A DNA stretch of 64,000 nucleotides from Bifidobacterium olomucense (GCF_012932375.1 NZ_JAAIIG010000002.1:62001-126000); one strand, 5' to 3'; counted from the stretch's first letter, positions 27,034-36,193 are shown. The notes: generated by a model from the letters alone, not told the origin. Numbers and translations are program-made.

Positions 27034-29037
27034 TTAGGCGGCGAGGGCTCGTGCTTCGCGCTTCGCGTCCCGGATGCCGTGCCGGATGGTGATGACGGCG
27101 CCGGTGAGGACGAGGGCGGCGAGGATGCTGGCGATGATGATGCCGTACCCGCCGGTCTGTGCAAGCTCGCTGAGGTTCTTCGGGTCCTTCACGTTGATGA
27201 TGTACGCGTGGTCGGCTTCGCTGTAGCCTTCGAACGTGACCCACGCGGGCGCGTCGGTGCTGAAGCCGATACCGCCCTTGTTCCCATTCTCGTCGGTGTA
27301 CTGGGAGAAGGACGTGGCCCGACCAACACGACCATAGTCGTCTTCAACTGAGTCGTTACTCCCAATGGTGATGGCGAAGTGCTTGCCCCTGAGCGGGTTC
27401 ATGTAACCCCGTGAGGCGCTCGTCTCCGTGAAGGAGAACTTGTTGTCACCCAATTGGCTATCCCAGCTCCAGAGCCTGAGGCGGATGTCCGCCGTGTTCG
27501 CCTTCGCCTCGTCCGGGCTTACCGTTCCGTCGAGGTTGGCGTCGCCCGTGAGGAGCTCGGTGCGGTACTTCCCATCCGCACTCACGGGGTCCCCCTGTGG
27601 AACGTACCCGTTACGCGCGTTGGCGTAGTCCATGTTGCAGAGCTTATCGTCCCGGAAGAGTTCGTGCGTGTCCGTGGAGGCGCAGTAGTTCTCGAAGTTG
27701 TTGGATACGGCGAACCCGGTACCGAAGATGGGGGTCCCGTCCACGCCGGTCTTACGGATGATGACGTCGTACGAGCCGATCTCGGCGGTGGCTGCACCGG
27801 GGACGTACCCGCCGCCAAGAAGGAACTCCCCGCCACTGATAGTGTTCCGTGAGATGTTCCCATCCCGGTCATTACCGCCGGTCTTCTTCGCGGTATACTG
27901 GATATCTGCCTCTGTATGGTAGTCATTGTACAACTCGTATAAGTACCGCGTGAACGCGTCCGAATCGGATGTGTCCCCCACGAGCGCCCAGCTATTCGGG
28001 TCCGGCGTGAGCACGACATCCGTATGGTCGGCGTTCGCCTCCGCCTTATAACCGAGGCGTATCTTCGAACGGAGCGCCGCATTCACCTCATCATCACCAG
28101 AGACCGTGAATACGGACTTGTCGGTCGGGGCCGAGTACCCGTTCGCGGCGGTGTCGCTGATGAACCACTTCCCGTACGTCATACGATTCGGTATCGTGAA
28201 TTCTATAGTGAATTCCGTATTCAGCGGCGCGTCGGGGCTCCCCGCGGAGCCGACGAGCGGAGGGTTAAGCCCCTCGGCACCGGTGATGGACGACCTTCCC
28301 TGATACGCCCACTTGCCCAGATGGAACACGTTGCTCTTCACGACGGCCTGCCCAAGGAACAGTCCCTTATACTTCTTCGAGAGCTCCAGTTTAGCTCCGT
28401 CCACGACGAACTTCGTGCCCACCATGATCGGCTGGCCCGAAGCGAACGAACCATCATCCGCGATGACCTTACCGCCTTCAAGGTTCTCCACGATGAGGTA
28501 GTACCCCTCCGTGAGACCCAATGTGAGTTCCCAGCCACTAGTCGGCGACGTCGAGACGCTGGCCTTCACCGGGTCATCCCCACCGACCGCACCATCCGCG
28601 CCAACGAGCAGCTTCGCGAGAGAGCGGGAGAACGCGCTGAGCTGCGCGGTGGTGATGGTACCGGACTCGGACCCGCTGAGCACGTAGTTCAGCGCGTCCA
28701 AGCCGCCCATCCCGCTCGTGTCGATACCCGCGTCGGTCGCGGCCTGCGCGGCGAGCGCCACCACCCCGGCCTCAGGACTAATGGAGAACGAATCCACCGA
28801 GTTCCCATCAGACGTGAGCTTCACGTCCGTGTAGCTCCCGAGCTTATACGCGGTGAAGTCGCGCCCCTTCAGGCTGGGGCCCGCGATCGAGCTCAGGGTG
28901 ATGGACGCGGCGTCTGTCGCATCGGCGTTAGCGATGCCTGCGGTCCCTACCGCCATTGCGGCGAGGGACGCGAGCACCGCCACGGAGGCGATCAGCCTAC
29001 GCCCTCCCCTACGCGCTAATCCACTCATAGTAATCAT
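27034..29037 (-). CDS. LAQTG-anchored pilin-like surface protein (tip or accessory)
   Basis: 667 residues. The signal peptide (RLIASVAVLASLAAMAVGTA to GIANA) is followed by a ~130-residue N-terminal domain similar in layout to the 17469 pilin (SxxSLKGRxFTAYKLGSYxDV). Then come a large less-conserved middle and a C-terminal region with EETS/FTETSASRGY-type E-box sequence. The sorting signal is LAQTGG, a hydrophobic span and a basic tail. Length and domain order suit an accessory or tip pilin; ligand unknown. The start at MITMSG follows GGAAGGAA; 29028 is an alternative. A GTTAGAT box precedes it. Confidence 0.85.
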   Translation of the reverse strand: MITMSGLARRGGRRLIASVAVLASLAAMAVGTAGIANADATDAASITLSSIAGPSLKGRDFTAYKLGSYTDVKLTSDGNSVDSFSISPEAGVVALAAQAATDAGIDTSGMGGLDALNYVLSGSESGTITTAQLSAFSRSLAKLLVGADGAVGGDDPVKASVSTSPTSGWELTLGLTEGYYLIVENLEGGKVIADDGSFASGQPIMVGTKFVVDGAKLELSKKYKGLFLGQAVVKSNVFHLGKWAYQGRSSITGAEGLNPPLVGSAGSPDAPLNTEFTIEFTIPNRMTYGKWFISDTAANGYSAPTDKSVFTVSGDDEVNAALRSKIRLGYKAEANADHTDVVLTPDPNSWALVGDTSDSDAFTRYLYELYNDYHTEADIQYTAKKTGGNDRDGNISRNTISGGEFLLGGGYVPGAATAEIGSYDVIIRKTGVDGTPIFGTGFAVSNNFENYCASTDTHELFRDDKLCNMDYANARNGYVPQGDPVSADGKYRTELLTGDANLDGTVSPDEAKANTADIRLRLWSWDSQLGDNKFSFTETSASRGYMNPLRGKHFAITIGSNDSVEDDYGRVGRATSFSQYTDENGNKGGIGFSTDAPAWVTFEGYSEADHAYIINVKDPKNLSELAQTGGYGIIIASILAALVLTGAVITIRHGIRDAKREARALAA

Positions 29038-29122
29038 TCCAAGTTCCTTCCCAACAATCCCCACACCGCTTAACCACGCCGGTGAGGGCCATAGGCGAGC
29101 CGCCCCAACAACCTATTCGCCA

Positions 29123-29135
29123 CATATCTAACCGC
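29123..29135 (-). promoter_or_regulatory. GTTAGAT box of the 27034 gene
   Basis: GGGCGGTTAGATATG: a variant with GGGCGG in place of GCCGG, about 90 nt upstream. Confidence 0.5.
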
Positions 29136-29181
29136 CCGGAGGCAAGCAGGACCAAGGAGGCGGAGGAGCAAGAACACGGAC

Positions 29182-29215
29182 GCGGGTCGTTCCCATAATT
29201 AACCCGGCCACCCGC
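29182..29215. repeat. paired boundary repeat 12, degenerate
   Basis: Arms have decayed to GCGGGTCGTTCCC and CCCGGCCACCCGC. An intact right half lies at about 29267-29281 in a block like bases 1-55. Confidence 0.8.
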
Positions 29216-29341
29216 GCTGCTTCCTTCACCGGCCTTCTTCTCCTGTTCCTCGGCCTTGCGGAGTAACCCGGACCACCCGCGCCGCCTTCATTCCCTTCGC
29301 TTCTCCTTCGGCTCGTGGGGTCGTGCCGCTGGTTGAGTCCG

Positions 29342-29671
29342 TTACTGCTTGATGATGCGTTCCCCGTCGAGGTTCCGTGGTGCTCGGCGCGCGGCCTTGC
29401 GCTGGGCGTCGATGCGGAGGTAGACGATGCCGATCACGGCGGCGAGGGCGAGGACCATGACGGCGAGGATGATGCGGCTCACGCCGGGTCCGAGGAACCC
29501 GAGGGCGAGGCTGAGGACGCGCCATGCGACGTACCCGCCGCTGGTGACGCTGAGGAGCATGAGGATGCGGGCGATGCCCGTGTGGTGCTTCTCGTCGAGC
29601 CACGCGGCGAGGCTGCCCGTGATGACGAACGCCATGATGGCGAGGATGAGGATGACGATTGACCGTAGCAT
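29342..29671 (-). CDS. small three-span membrane protein
   Basis: 109 residues. Hydrophobic helices lie at ~3-24, ~35-60 and ~65-86, followed by a basic tail (RIDAQRKAARRAPRN). GGAAGGAG eight bases upstream fixes the start. It has its own GCCGGTTAGATAC box at 29738-29750 and a GGGGGCC...GCCGCCCC leader stem, as for the surface proteins. Family not recognised. Confidence 0.8.
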   Translation of the reverse strand: MLRSIVILILAIMAFVITGSLAAWLDEKHHTGIARILMLLSVTSGGYVAWRVLSLALGFLGPGVSRIILAVMVLALAAVIGIVYLRIDAQRKAARRAPRNLDGERIIKQ

Positions 29672-29737
29672 TGCTGGTTCTCCTTCCGACCCGCGGGGCG
29701 GCGCCGGCCGCCGGCCCCCGCTTCACTGTTGCGCTGA

Positions 29738-29750
29738 GTATCTAACCGGC
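29738..29750 (-). promoter_or_regulatory. GTTAGAT box of the 29342 gene
   Basis: GCCGGTTAGATAC, about 70 nt upstream of the start; a GC-rich stem follows it in the leader. Confidence 0.55.
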
Positions 29751-29803
29751 CGGTCGGCGGACCCGTTGGGCGCCGTGACGCTATGGGTCATGTGGACGTG
29801 TGG

Positions 29804-29914
29804 TTGGGTTCCCCGCCTCGATGCGGGTACGATGGTGGTGCGTCCGAGGCTATTAGGTCGAGCTCGGGCGACGTGGCGGCCGGCTCGTCGGTCTTCCTAA
29901 TAACCGCCGGCCGC
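29804..29914 (+). ncRNA. small RNA unit 1 of a tandem pair
   Basis: A canonical promoter (TTGGGT at 29804-29809, 18-base spacer, TACGAT at 29828-29833) is followed within ~80 nt by a stem of GCGGCCGGC pairing with GCCGGCCGC (29876-29914). There is no ORF between. Rightward, unlike the flanking genes. Confidence 0.55.
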
Positions 29915-29955
29915 TACCTACCGCTGATTCGCTATCATCCGATTCCCGACCCATG

Positions 29956-30058
29956 TTGGCGAGGAATCGAATGGGCTCGTATGATTAGAACGTCCCATCA
30001 GGGGCAATGCATAACGGCGGCCGTGGCCATCCCCCAAGGAGCTACGGCCGCCACTTCT
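29956..30058 (+). ncRNA. small RNA unit 2 of a tandem pair
   Basis: TTGGCG (29956-29961), 18-base spacer, TATGAT (29980-29985), then a GGCGGCCGT...ACGGCCGCC stem (30017-30052) and ACTTCTATACTT. The transcript would be about 65-70 nt. It has the same promoter geometry and stem type as unit 1, so the two look like diverged duplicates. Confidence 0.6.
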
Positions 30059-30232
30059 ATACTTGCCCTCGCCCGCACTCTTCTCCCCTGCCGCTATCCC
30101 TGTCGGGCTCGTGCGTCTTGCCATGGTGTTGGGCCGTGTCGGCCGGGCGCGCCCTTCCCTTCAAGTTGGGTGTTGTCTTCCCTCCTACTGTTGGGGGCCG
30201 CTGGTTCGGAGCGGATCCTCGCTGGGGCGTGG

Positions 30233-31201
30233 TCACTCGGTGGGCGTGATGCGGAGCGCGTCGGTGAGCGTGGTGCCGGGGAGCGTGGTGAGGCCCTTGG
30301 TGAGGCGGCTGCGGATGTACTTAGCGTTGCGCGTCTCGTTGGTCTTCACGTGGTACTCGTAAGTGGGGTCGCCGTGGAGCATCGTGAACCGGTGTCTCGT
30401 GATGCTTACGCCACGGATGGATTCGAGGATGGTCGTGATGTCGCCGTCATGGCTGAGGCCGGGCATGGGTGTAGGTGTGGCCGGTTCGGTCCAATGCTTG
30501 ACGTCTTCCCCCGCGTGTGTGGTTCCAGCCGCGTGTGGTTCGTCGGTGAGGGCGGCCGCGCTGATGGTGATGAGCCAGCCTCCTGACTCGACTGGGCCGC
30601 GCTTCGCCGTGTCGGCTGGTACCGCGAGGCCAATCGGGACGGGCGGCGCAGGTTCGTCACGGAGGAGCCATGACGGCTGGAGAAGCTCCGGGTCGTTCGC
30701 CCACGGCCCGGTCACGTCGCCGTTCCGCTCCGCACCCCTGACGTAGGGGATTGATGCGGTGCGGCCCGTGGCGCGGCGGATGGTGACGAGACGGGACCCC
30801 GGGCCGTGGAACCAGGCATCGAGCTGGTCGCCCCTCATCCAGTCCGTCTCCAGGTACACGATGCACCTCAGCGACCCGTCCCCCATCGCGTGCGCGGACC
30901 CCACGTACCTCGCTTCATGCGCACGGAGCGTGAGCCAAGTGACGGGGCTCGGGTAAGGGAACGTGAGGACCCAGCGCGTCGACGCTATACGGTCCGGCAT
31001 GCACAGCACCGAGTCGTCGCCGTCAATCATGGGCTTCGACGGCGCCGTGTCGGTAGCACTGTTCCCCTGCCCAGTGATCGCGCCATTCGCGCCGTTCCCA
31101 TCACTCCCGTTGCCGTTCCCCCCGTCCGTCCGCGTGGCGCTTGGCATGCCAGTTCCATCCGCTCCATTCACGACGGTCACGCCTGCACCGTTCCGCGCCA
31201 T
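30233..31201 (-). CDS. standalone homolog of the TnpB-fusion N-terminal region
   Basis: 322 residues. It starts MARNGAGVTVVNG after GGAAGGAGG, followed by a Gly/Asn/Asp/Ser-rich linker (~20-60). From ~65 on it aligns with the N-terminal ~300 residues of the protein at 39758. Shared strings include RWVLTFPYP (RWMGEFYY in the other), ARYVGS, VYLETDW, VTIRRATG and a later ITRHRFTMLHG/EYSMARVTLPDG block. Strand order and the LTFPYP motif vaguely recall rolling-circle Rep domains, but the metal-binding His pair and a catalytic Tyr/Lys motif are not seen. It lacks the RuvC lobe. Function unknown; nucleic-acid binding is inferred from the fusion. Confidence 0.8.
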   Translation of the reverse strand: MARNGAGVTVVNGADGTGMPSATRTDGGNGNGSDGNGANGAITGQGNSATDTAPSKPMIDGDDSVLCMPDRIASTRWVLTFPYPSPVTWLTLRAHEARYVGSAHAMGDGSLRCIVYLETDWMRGDQLDAWFHGPGSRLVTIRRATGRTASIPYVRGAERNGDVTGPWANDPELLQPSWLLRDEPAPPVPIGLAVPADTAKRGPVESGGWLITISAAALTDEPHAAGTTHAGEDVKHWTEPATPTPMPGLSHDGDITTILESIRGVSITRHRFTMLHGDPTYEYHVKTNETRNAKYIRSRLTKGLTTLPGTTLTDALRITPTE

Positions 31202-31349
31202 GATGCGCCTCCTTCCTGCGTCACCCCTGCGTCGCACCTACCGGGGCCTGGTGATTCGGCCGCACCATCCGGTGATGCGCGCTGAATGATGTGCGACTGA
31301 TGCGATGTGCGATTGATGCATGATGTATATCAAGTTGCTGTCACTAGTT

Positions 31350-31355
31350 AATATC
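31350..31355 (-). promoter_or_regulatory. -10-like GATATT box of the 30233 gene
   Basis: GGCTGGATATTAACTAG lies about 150 nt upstream of the start, in locally AT-rich DNA. Confidence 0.5.
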
Positions 31356-31566
31356 CAGCCGCACTCACGCAACAACACCGGAGTGCACCAATCCCCAATA
31401 CCAACAAGCCGATACGCCCCGATACCATGCGGGAACCAGCCGGTAGAAGCCGAGGAGCCCCGGCTGGAGGCCATCGACGACCGCCGGGCACGGACGGGAA
31501 GGAAGCAGGGCCGGAGCAGGTAAGCGCAGACCCGAGGACTGGAGGAACGGAATAGAAGCGGAGCCG

Positions 31567-31718
31567 GAATAAGAAGCGGCGCCCGTGGTGGACTGACCAC
31601 CAGCGAGCGCCGCTTCCTGACCACTTGACGCGCGTGCTCGGTTAATCACGCGCCGTGGGGATTGGGAGGATTGGAACCTTCACGAATCAATCAGCATCCC
31701 CACGGAACTCATAATATC
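31567..31718 (-). ncRNA. small RNA candidate with tRNA-like stem
   Basis: A CGATATTATG box (complement of about 31711-31720) starts a ~140-nt region with three stems. The first is CCGTGGGGAT pairing with ATCCCCACGG around a loop that contains GGTTCCAATCC, a T-arm-like string. The second is CGCGTG/CACGCG. The last is a terminator AAGCGGCGC/GCGCCGCTT at 31567-31615. The first stem-loop is far too short for a tRNA. Confidence 0.5.
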
Positions 31719-31837
31719 GAGCAGACCCGCGGTCCGGAGCCCCGCACGGTACCAGTGCCGGGTATGAATAGGGCCGAAGAACGGGCGCATGGGCGTGATG
31801 ATGAATCGCTTGATTGAAGGCGCCGAGGACACGTGGC

Positions 31838-31881
31838 GCGGGTGGTCCGGAATGTTCTTGAGATAATCCCGGACCACCCGC
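31838..31881. repeat. paired boundary repeat 13
   Basis: The left arm ends CCGGAA; loop of about 16 nt. It lies between the pseudo-helicase gene and the 31567 RNA. Confidence 0.95.
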
Positions 31882-31962
31882 GTTGCTTCATCATCCTTCA
31901 TCCGTCCCGCCCGAGCACGTCGGTTAGCCCGTCCTACCCGCGCCGCTTCCTTGCCTTATCAA

Positions 31963-33344
31963 TCAGTTCTCGGCGCAGATTCCGTTCGTGGGTTCGCTGA
32001 TGTGCTTGTCGAGGCAGGTGTTGAGGGCGTGCCGTATGGTCGCGCTGATGAACTCGTCCGTGGTGATGTACTGGGCGAGGGGCATCCGTTCGCCCGTGGC
32101 GGTGGTGACTTCCTTGTTCCAGTCCTGTGGCGTGGTCTTCTTGAAGTTCACGTTGATCTTGCGGGCGTCCATGTAGGTCTTCCGCGTGAGCTTGTCGGGG
32201 TTGTTCGTGGGGATGTATATCCATGCGCGTGCTGTGTAGAAGCAGTCATCGCCCCATCCCCTCACACCGTACCCGATGTGGAGTACCCTGTCTGTGCTGA
32301 GCTTCAGGCCCGCTTCGACGGTGTATCCGCTGAGCTTCACCTTGGCGCCGTCCACGAACGCGAGCTGCTTGCCGCGTAGTGCCTTGCCCTCGCGGTTGGT
32401 TCCTCCGTTCCCGAGGCTTGCGAGGCGTATGTCGCGCACTGACGCGTTGCGGTACATGCGCTCGTAGGCGTTGACGATGGCGTTGGAGATGGTGTTCTCC
32501 TCCCCCGTGTGGTCGCGGATGATGGTGAAGCTTCCCCAGCCTACGTCGAGGACGCCGGCGAGGAGGGCTCGGCTCAGCTTGTCGAACGCGGTCTTCCCGA
32601 TGAGGTCCGCGACCGCCTGTATCGGGGAACCATCCGTGCCCGACTTCACGCGGTACAGCGGGACGTCCCCCTCACCAAGTTCGAACTTGAACGTCGAGCC
32701 CGGCTCGTAGTAGTTCCTCAGCTCCGTGCGGCACCTGATGAGTGTGCCGTCGCCGAAGTCCACGTAGCGCCTCGCGTGCCGTACGCCATCGATGATGTGC
32801 AGGATGGACAGTATGGATTCGAAGACATCCTGCCCAACCCGAACACGTCGGAGTGGACCTCGCGCAGCGCGTAGCTGCCGGGCTCGAACCGTGACTCGAA
32901 GAGCCGGAAGCGGTCGTGCTGCGTGAGTGGCAGTCCCGGCTCCTTCTCGTCGTCCATCACCGCGTACTCGCCGGTCATGACGCGGCCGATAAGCTCGGCG
33001 ACCTCGTAGTACGCCTTCCTGTCGAACGTCTCGCCGTTGGGCCCGGTCCTGCGTATCGGACGCCAGTACCCCGGCCACGCGGCCCGGCCACCATCGAACA
33101 TCACACCATACGTGGCGTCATCCGGCCCTATCAGCGCGAGAGCGTCCTTCCGCTCCGGCGCGCCGGGCTTGAGCGGCCCGACGACGCTGATTCCCTGGAA
33201 CGTCTCCATGTAGGCGCTCCTGACACCGAAGTCGAAGTCACCCGTGGCCTCATCTATACGGTCGAATATCTCCTTACCGGCCTCGACGCCGACGATGCGA
33301 ATCGTGGTGACGCCATCCTCGCCACTGACGCGTTCAATCCTCAT
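31963..33344 (-). pseudogene. SF3-helicase paralog with lost Walker A, frameshifted
   Basis: Starts MRIERVSGED after GAAGGGA. The first frame runs to about 32840, then coding continues one frame back (QDVFESILSILHIIDGV...) to ICAEN. Inserting one base near 32835-32845 would join the two. The C-terminal ~300 residues align with the neighbouring helicase at 33586: ILHIIDGVRHAR with LMRHVDGVKTAR, YIPTNNPDKL with YIGTNCPDRL, INVNFKKT with ITISFKKS. Where the helicase has GGAGKS this protein has TGEENT, and Walker B FIDEAG is FVDGAK, so ATP hydrolysis should be lost. The sequence is otherwise well preserved. It may be a regulatory decoy with an assembly indel, or a decaying copy. Confidence 0.75.
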
Positions 33345-33425
33345 GATAACCAATCCCTTCAAGACGGCGACGGAACCAATCCATCGCTTCCCTACAGCGC
33401 GCACGACCAACCCGTGCCACGCAAG

Positions 33426-33438
33426 TCATCTAACCGGC
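33426..33438 (-). promoter_or_regulatory. GTTAGAT box of the pseudo-helicase gene
   Basis: GCCGGTTAGATGA, about 90 nt upstream. The intact helicase uses a GATATT box instead, so the two paralogs would be expressed differently. Confidence 0.55.
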
Positions 33439-33498
33439 GAACCCAAGCAAGCGCCACGCCCCGTCAGCCGAACCCGAGGAAGGAAGGATGAAGATGGC

Positions 33499-33558
33499 GC
33501 GGGTGGTCCGGGTTCTTCGGTTCCGGGTATCGGTTCCGGTTAATCCCGGACCACCCGC
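33499..33558. repeat. paired boundary repeat 14
   Basis: Perfect arms with a 32-nt loop that itself contains TTCCGGGTATCGGTTCCGG. Confidence 0.95.
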
Positions 33559-33585
33559 GTTCCTCCTCGGGGTCTACTGTGGTGG

Positions 33586-35703
33586 TTACTTGCGGGTCTT
33601 GGTGGTGCCGGTTGTACTGGCTTGTGACGCGTTCCGGCGCGCGGCTTGTCCGATTGGCTGTCCGTGGTGCTGCTTCACGAGGTGGGCGTACTTCTTGAGC
33701 GTGTAGATCTTGCCGGTGTCCGCGAGCCTGACGGTTGCCGTGTCCCTCGTGATGATGAGGCTGTCGGTGTTCGCGGTCTTCTCGTCGGCGCTTCCGATAG
33801 CGACGGCGAGCCGGCTGACTTCGGTCGTCCCGTTCCCGTCGTCGTAGGTGATGACGGCGTAGTCCTTGGTCTCGTCCTCACCACCCTCGTAGTGCATGTC
33901 GTACTCGTCGCCGAGGTAGTCGTTCACTCCTGCGGCGAGCGTGTTGACGCAATCCGGGATGATCGCGTGGCCGTTATCCGTGTAATCGTTCGGCACGAGG
34001 GACCACTTCGGTTCCGGCACCTGCTCGGTCGCCTTGTCGTCCTGCACGAGGTCCCACACGGGGCGGAATGCGTCGCGGTCGACGATGGCGATTACCGGCT
34101 TCTGCTTGCCTTCGGCCTTGAACATGCGCTTGGGTCCACGAATCTTGATGCCGTGTTCCTCCAAGAAGGTTCCACGGTTACGCATGCTCGGGATTATCTC
34201 CTTCGCAACGACGGGTATGTAGGAGCGACCGTCCTCGCTCTCACCGTTCATGTACGCGCGCACCGCCTCGTCGGCGTGGAGACGCTCGGCGAGTTGCATA
34301 AGCTCCTCGTCCCTGTTGAGGATTGCGTTCTCGGAAGTCGCCACGTCATCCATGGACAGGCCCTTGAGGATGTCCGCGTCCGGGTCGAGCTCTTCCTGAC
34401 GCTTCAGTATGAGCTTCACACCGTGGAACAACATCTCGGCGACGCATTCCTCGCTCATGGCGTAGTCACGCTTGTTCATCTCATTGCCGGTCTCATCCAG
34501 AATCAGCGAGCCGTCCGTTCGGGTTGCGCAGGCGCCCCATTCCTCGGTCTCCGACTTCTTGAACGAGATGGTTATCCTACGTCGTGTGTTGGCATCGAGG
34601 TCGTCCAGCCGGTCCGGACAGTTCGTTCCGATGTAGAGGCTGTCGTGGCACCAGAAGTCCTCGCCGCCGTTGTGCCAGCGCGCCTGTTGCGGCGAACCGG
34701 TGGACACGCTGTTGAGGATGCCGACCACGGACTTGTCGATTGCGCCAGCCTCGTCGATGAAGGCCATCCTCGTTCCCAACAGTGCCTTGATGGCGTACCC
34801 TTGGTCGAAGCCGGGCTTCTGCGCCATACTACTGAGGTTCGTCACGGTGGCCGAGATGCTATTGAACACGCTCATGAACGCGCCGATGAGCGTGGACTTA
34901 CCCGCGCCGCCATCGTCGCTGAACAGGAAGTAGTGTTCGACCGTGGCGATTATCGAGTACGGCATACTCGTGGTGTATAGGTCGAATCCTTGCTGCCCGA
35001 CAAGGGGCATGATGTTACGGATGGCATCCTCGTCGGTATTGACATTGACGCTGAATAACGGGACCTCGTCCTCGCGAAGCTGTACCTCGCACATTCTGCG
35101 GCGGCGCCACTCGTAGCTCGTCCCATTGATGCGCAGCACGTCACGAGCGGTCTTCACGCCATCCACGTGACGCATAAGCATAAGAATGCACTGGAGTTCC
35201 TTCGGCTGGAGGTGAAGGCTCGATGCGGTCTGTTCAACCTGAATCTCAACCGGGCCACGTGAGGACACTGGAGCCTCGTACAGCCGGTACTGGCTGTTAC
35301 GCTTCTTCTCATCCTTGATGTTCGCGTTCCGTTCCCATTCCTGGCAGAGGATGGAATCCAATCCAAGAATCAGATACCCGATGATCGACGCGGGGTCGAA
35401 GTACTCGTCAGGACGGGGCCTGTTCCCATTGATGTCCATCACGGTCGGGCTCCATCCTTCACGGACGCCCTTCGACGGCAGCAACTGCCAAGTATTGCCT
35501 TCCTCGTCCTTGATGGCTCCCCACGTTCCTTCCTCGTTGAGGGTTCTCGCAATCTTGAGACCCCTCATAAGGTTCCGGGCCCTGCGCCATGGCCACGTCA
35601 TCATCCAACGTGGGACTAGCGAGTCAATAAGCTCATCCGTGATGCCATCGATGTAACGGACTTCGACGCCGTCTTCAATGACGGTCTTAACAGACATACC
35701 CAT
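33586..35703 (-). CDS. superfamily 3 helicase (phage/plasmid primase-helicase C-terminal type)
   Basis: 705 residues. It should unwind DNA at the element's origin. The SF3 core spans ~255-400: Walker A DDGGAGKSTL, Walker B MAFIDEAG, a sensor-like YIGTNCPDRL and the Arg-rich NTRRRITISF. This matches the D5/poxvirus-like and phage P4-type C-terminal ATPase. No archaeo-eukaryotic primase motif is evident in the N-terminal ~250 residues, so it is probably helicase only. The start MGMSVKT follows AAGGAGA. Downstream lies its inactivated paralog; upstream lie small RNAs and the twin iteron modules, supporting a replication role. Confidence 0.9.
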   Translation of the reverse strand: MGMSVKTVIEDGVEVRYIDGITDELIDSLVPRWMMTWPWRRARNLMRGLKIARTLNEEGTWGAIKDEEGNTWQLLPSKGVREGWSPTVMDINGNRPRPDEYFDPASIIGYLILGLDSILCQEWERNANIKDEKKRNSQYRLYEAPVSSRGPVEIQVEQTASSLHLQPKELQCILMLMRHVDGVKTARDVLRINGTSYEWRRRRMCEVQLREDEVPLFSVNVNTDEDAIRNIMPLVGQQGFDLYTTSMPYSIIATVEHYFLFSDDGGAGKSTLIGAFMSVFNSISATVTNLSSMAQKPGFDQGYAIKALLGTRMAFIDEAGAIDKSVVGILNSVSTGSPQQARWHNGGEDFWCHDSLYIGTNCPDRLDDLDANTRRRITISFKKSETEEWGACATRTDGSLILDETGNEMNKRDYAMSEECVAEMLFHGVKLILKRQEELDPDADILKGLSMDDVATSENAILNRDEELMQLAERLHADEAVRAYMNGESEDGRSYIPVVAKEIIPSMRNRGTFLEEHGIKIRGPKRMFKAEGKQKPVIAIVDRDAFRPVWDLVQDDKATEQVPEPKWSLVPNDYTDNGHAIIPDCVNTLAAGVNDYLGDEYDMHYEGGEDETKDYAVITYDDGNGTTEVSRLAVAIGSADEKTANTDSLIITRDTATVRLADTGKIYTLKKYAHLVKQHHGQPIGQAARRNASQASTTGTTKTRK

Positions 35704-35779
35704 GATAGGGTCTCCTTACTAATCGACGCCGTACAGACCTGGGGAGGCCTGAACCGCGCATTGCTTGCTTCACTCGCGC

Positions 35780-35785
35780 AATATC
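35780..35785 (-). promoter_or_regulatory. -10-like GATATT box of the helicase gene
   Basis: CGAAGATATTGCGCG lies about 80 nt upstream of the start. A second promoter-terminator pair (35959-36057) lies further upstream on the same strand. Confidence 0.5.
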
Positions 35786-35958
35786 TTCGAGACGGTTAAA
35801 TCGGGGAAGAATCACGACTGCGAGGGCAATATCGCGGAGGATGTTATCGAGCAGAGCCACCGACCAGAACAATTCGTGAACGTGCTCCACGAATGAACCG
35901 AGGATGCTCAGGGCGGGCCCTTGAAGCGCCGGGAATGCAAGGAGGGAAGAACGAAGAA

Positions 35959-36057
35959 GCCCGCGTCCCCCACCCCCTTCGGGGTGCCCCTTGAGAACGC
36001 GGGCTATGCACCTGATTAGTAAGGCTGCTCGCACTAGGCGAACAGGAACATAATATC
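35959..36057 (-). ncRNA. small RNA or attenuated leader upstream of the helicase
   Basis: AACGATATTATG (complement of about 36049-36060) starts a ~90-nt region ending in a nested stem: outer GCCCGCGT/ACGCGGGC and inner CCCC-GAAGGGGG (35959-36004), then TTCTTCG. Read-through would enter the helicase gene 255 nt on, so this could be an attenuator or a free small RNA. The stem at 38274 has the same nested form. Confidence 0.55.
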
Positions 36058-36174
36058 GTTGAGAAGCCGGAACCAACCAACAACTAGACCCGGCACGAAT
36101 AGAACGGGAGCCGGCCCACCCGTCATAGACGGGGTTGCGAGGACCGACCCCCAGCAAGGTCCAAGTAAGGACGC

Positions 36175-36193
36175 CATAATCATATCGAGCAGA
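36175..36193 (-). promoter_or_regulatory. further GATAT box upstream of the helicase region
   Basis: CTGCTCGATATGATTATG repeats the TGCTCGATAT context seen at the 31713 box. The following ~120 nt contain CCCGTC/GACGGG and CCGGC/GCCGG stems but no ORF. Confidence 0.4.

Noticed and set aside
30233..31201. Rolling-circle Rep (HUH endonuclease)
   Set aside because: The LTFPYP opening is suggestive, but no His-hydrophobic-His motif or catalytic Tyr context is present.
31640..31720. tRNA gene
   Set aside because: The stem and T-arm-like string span only ~55 bases and lack D and anticodon arms.
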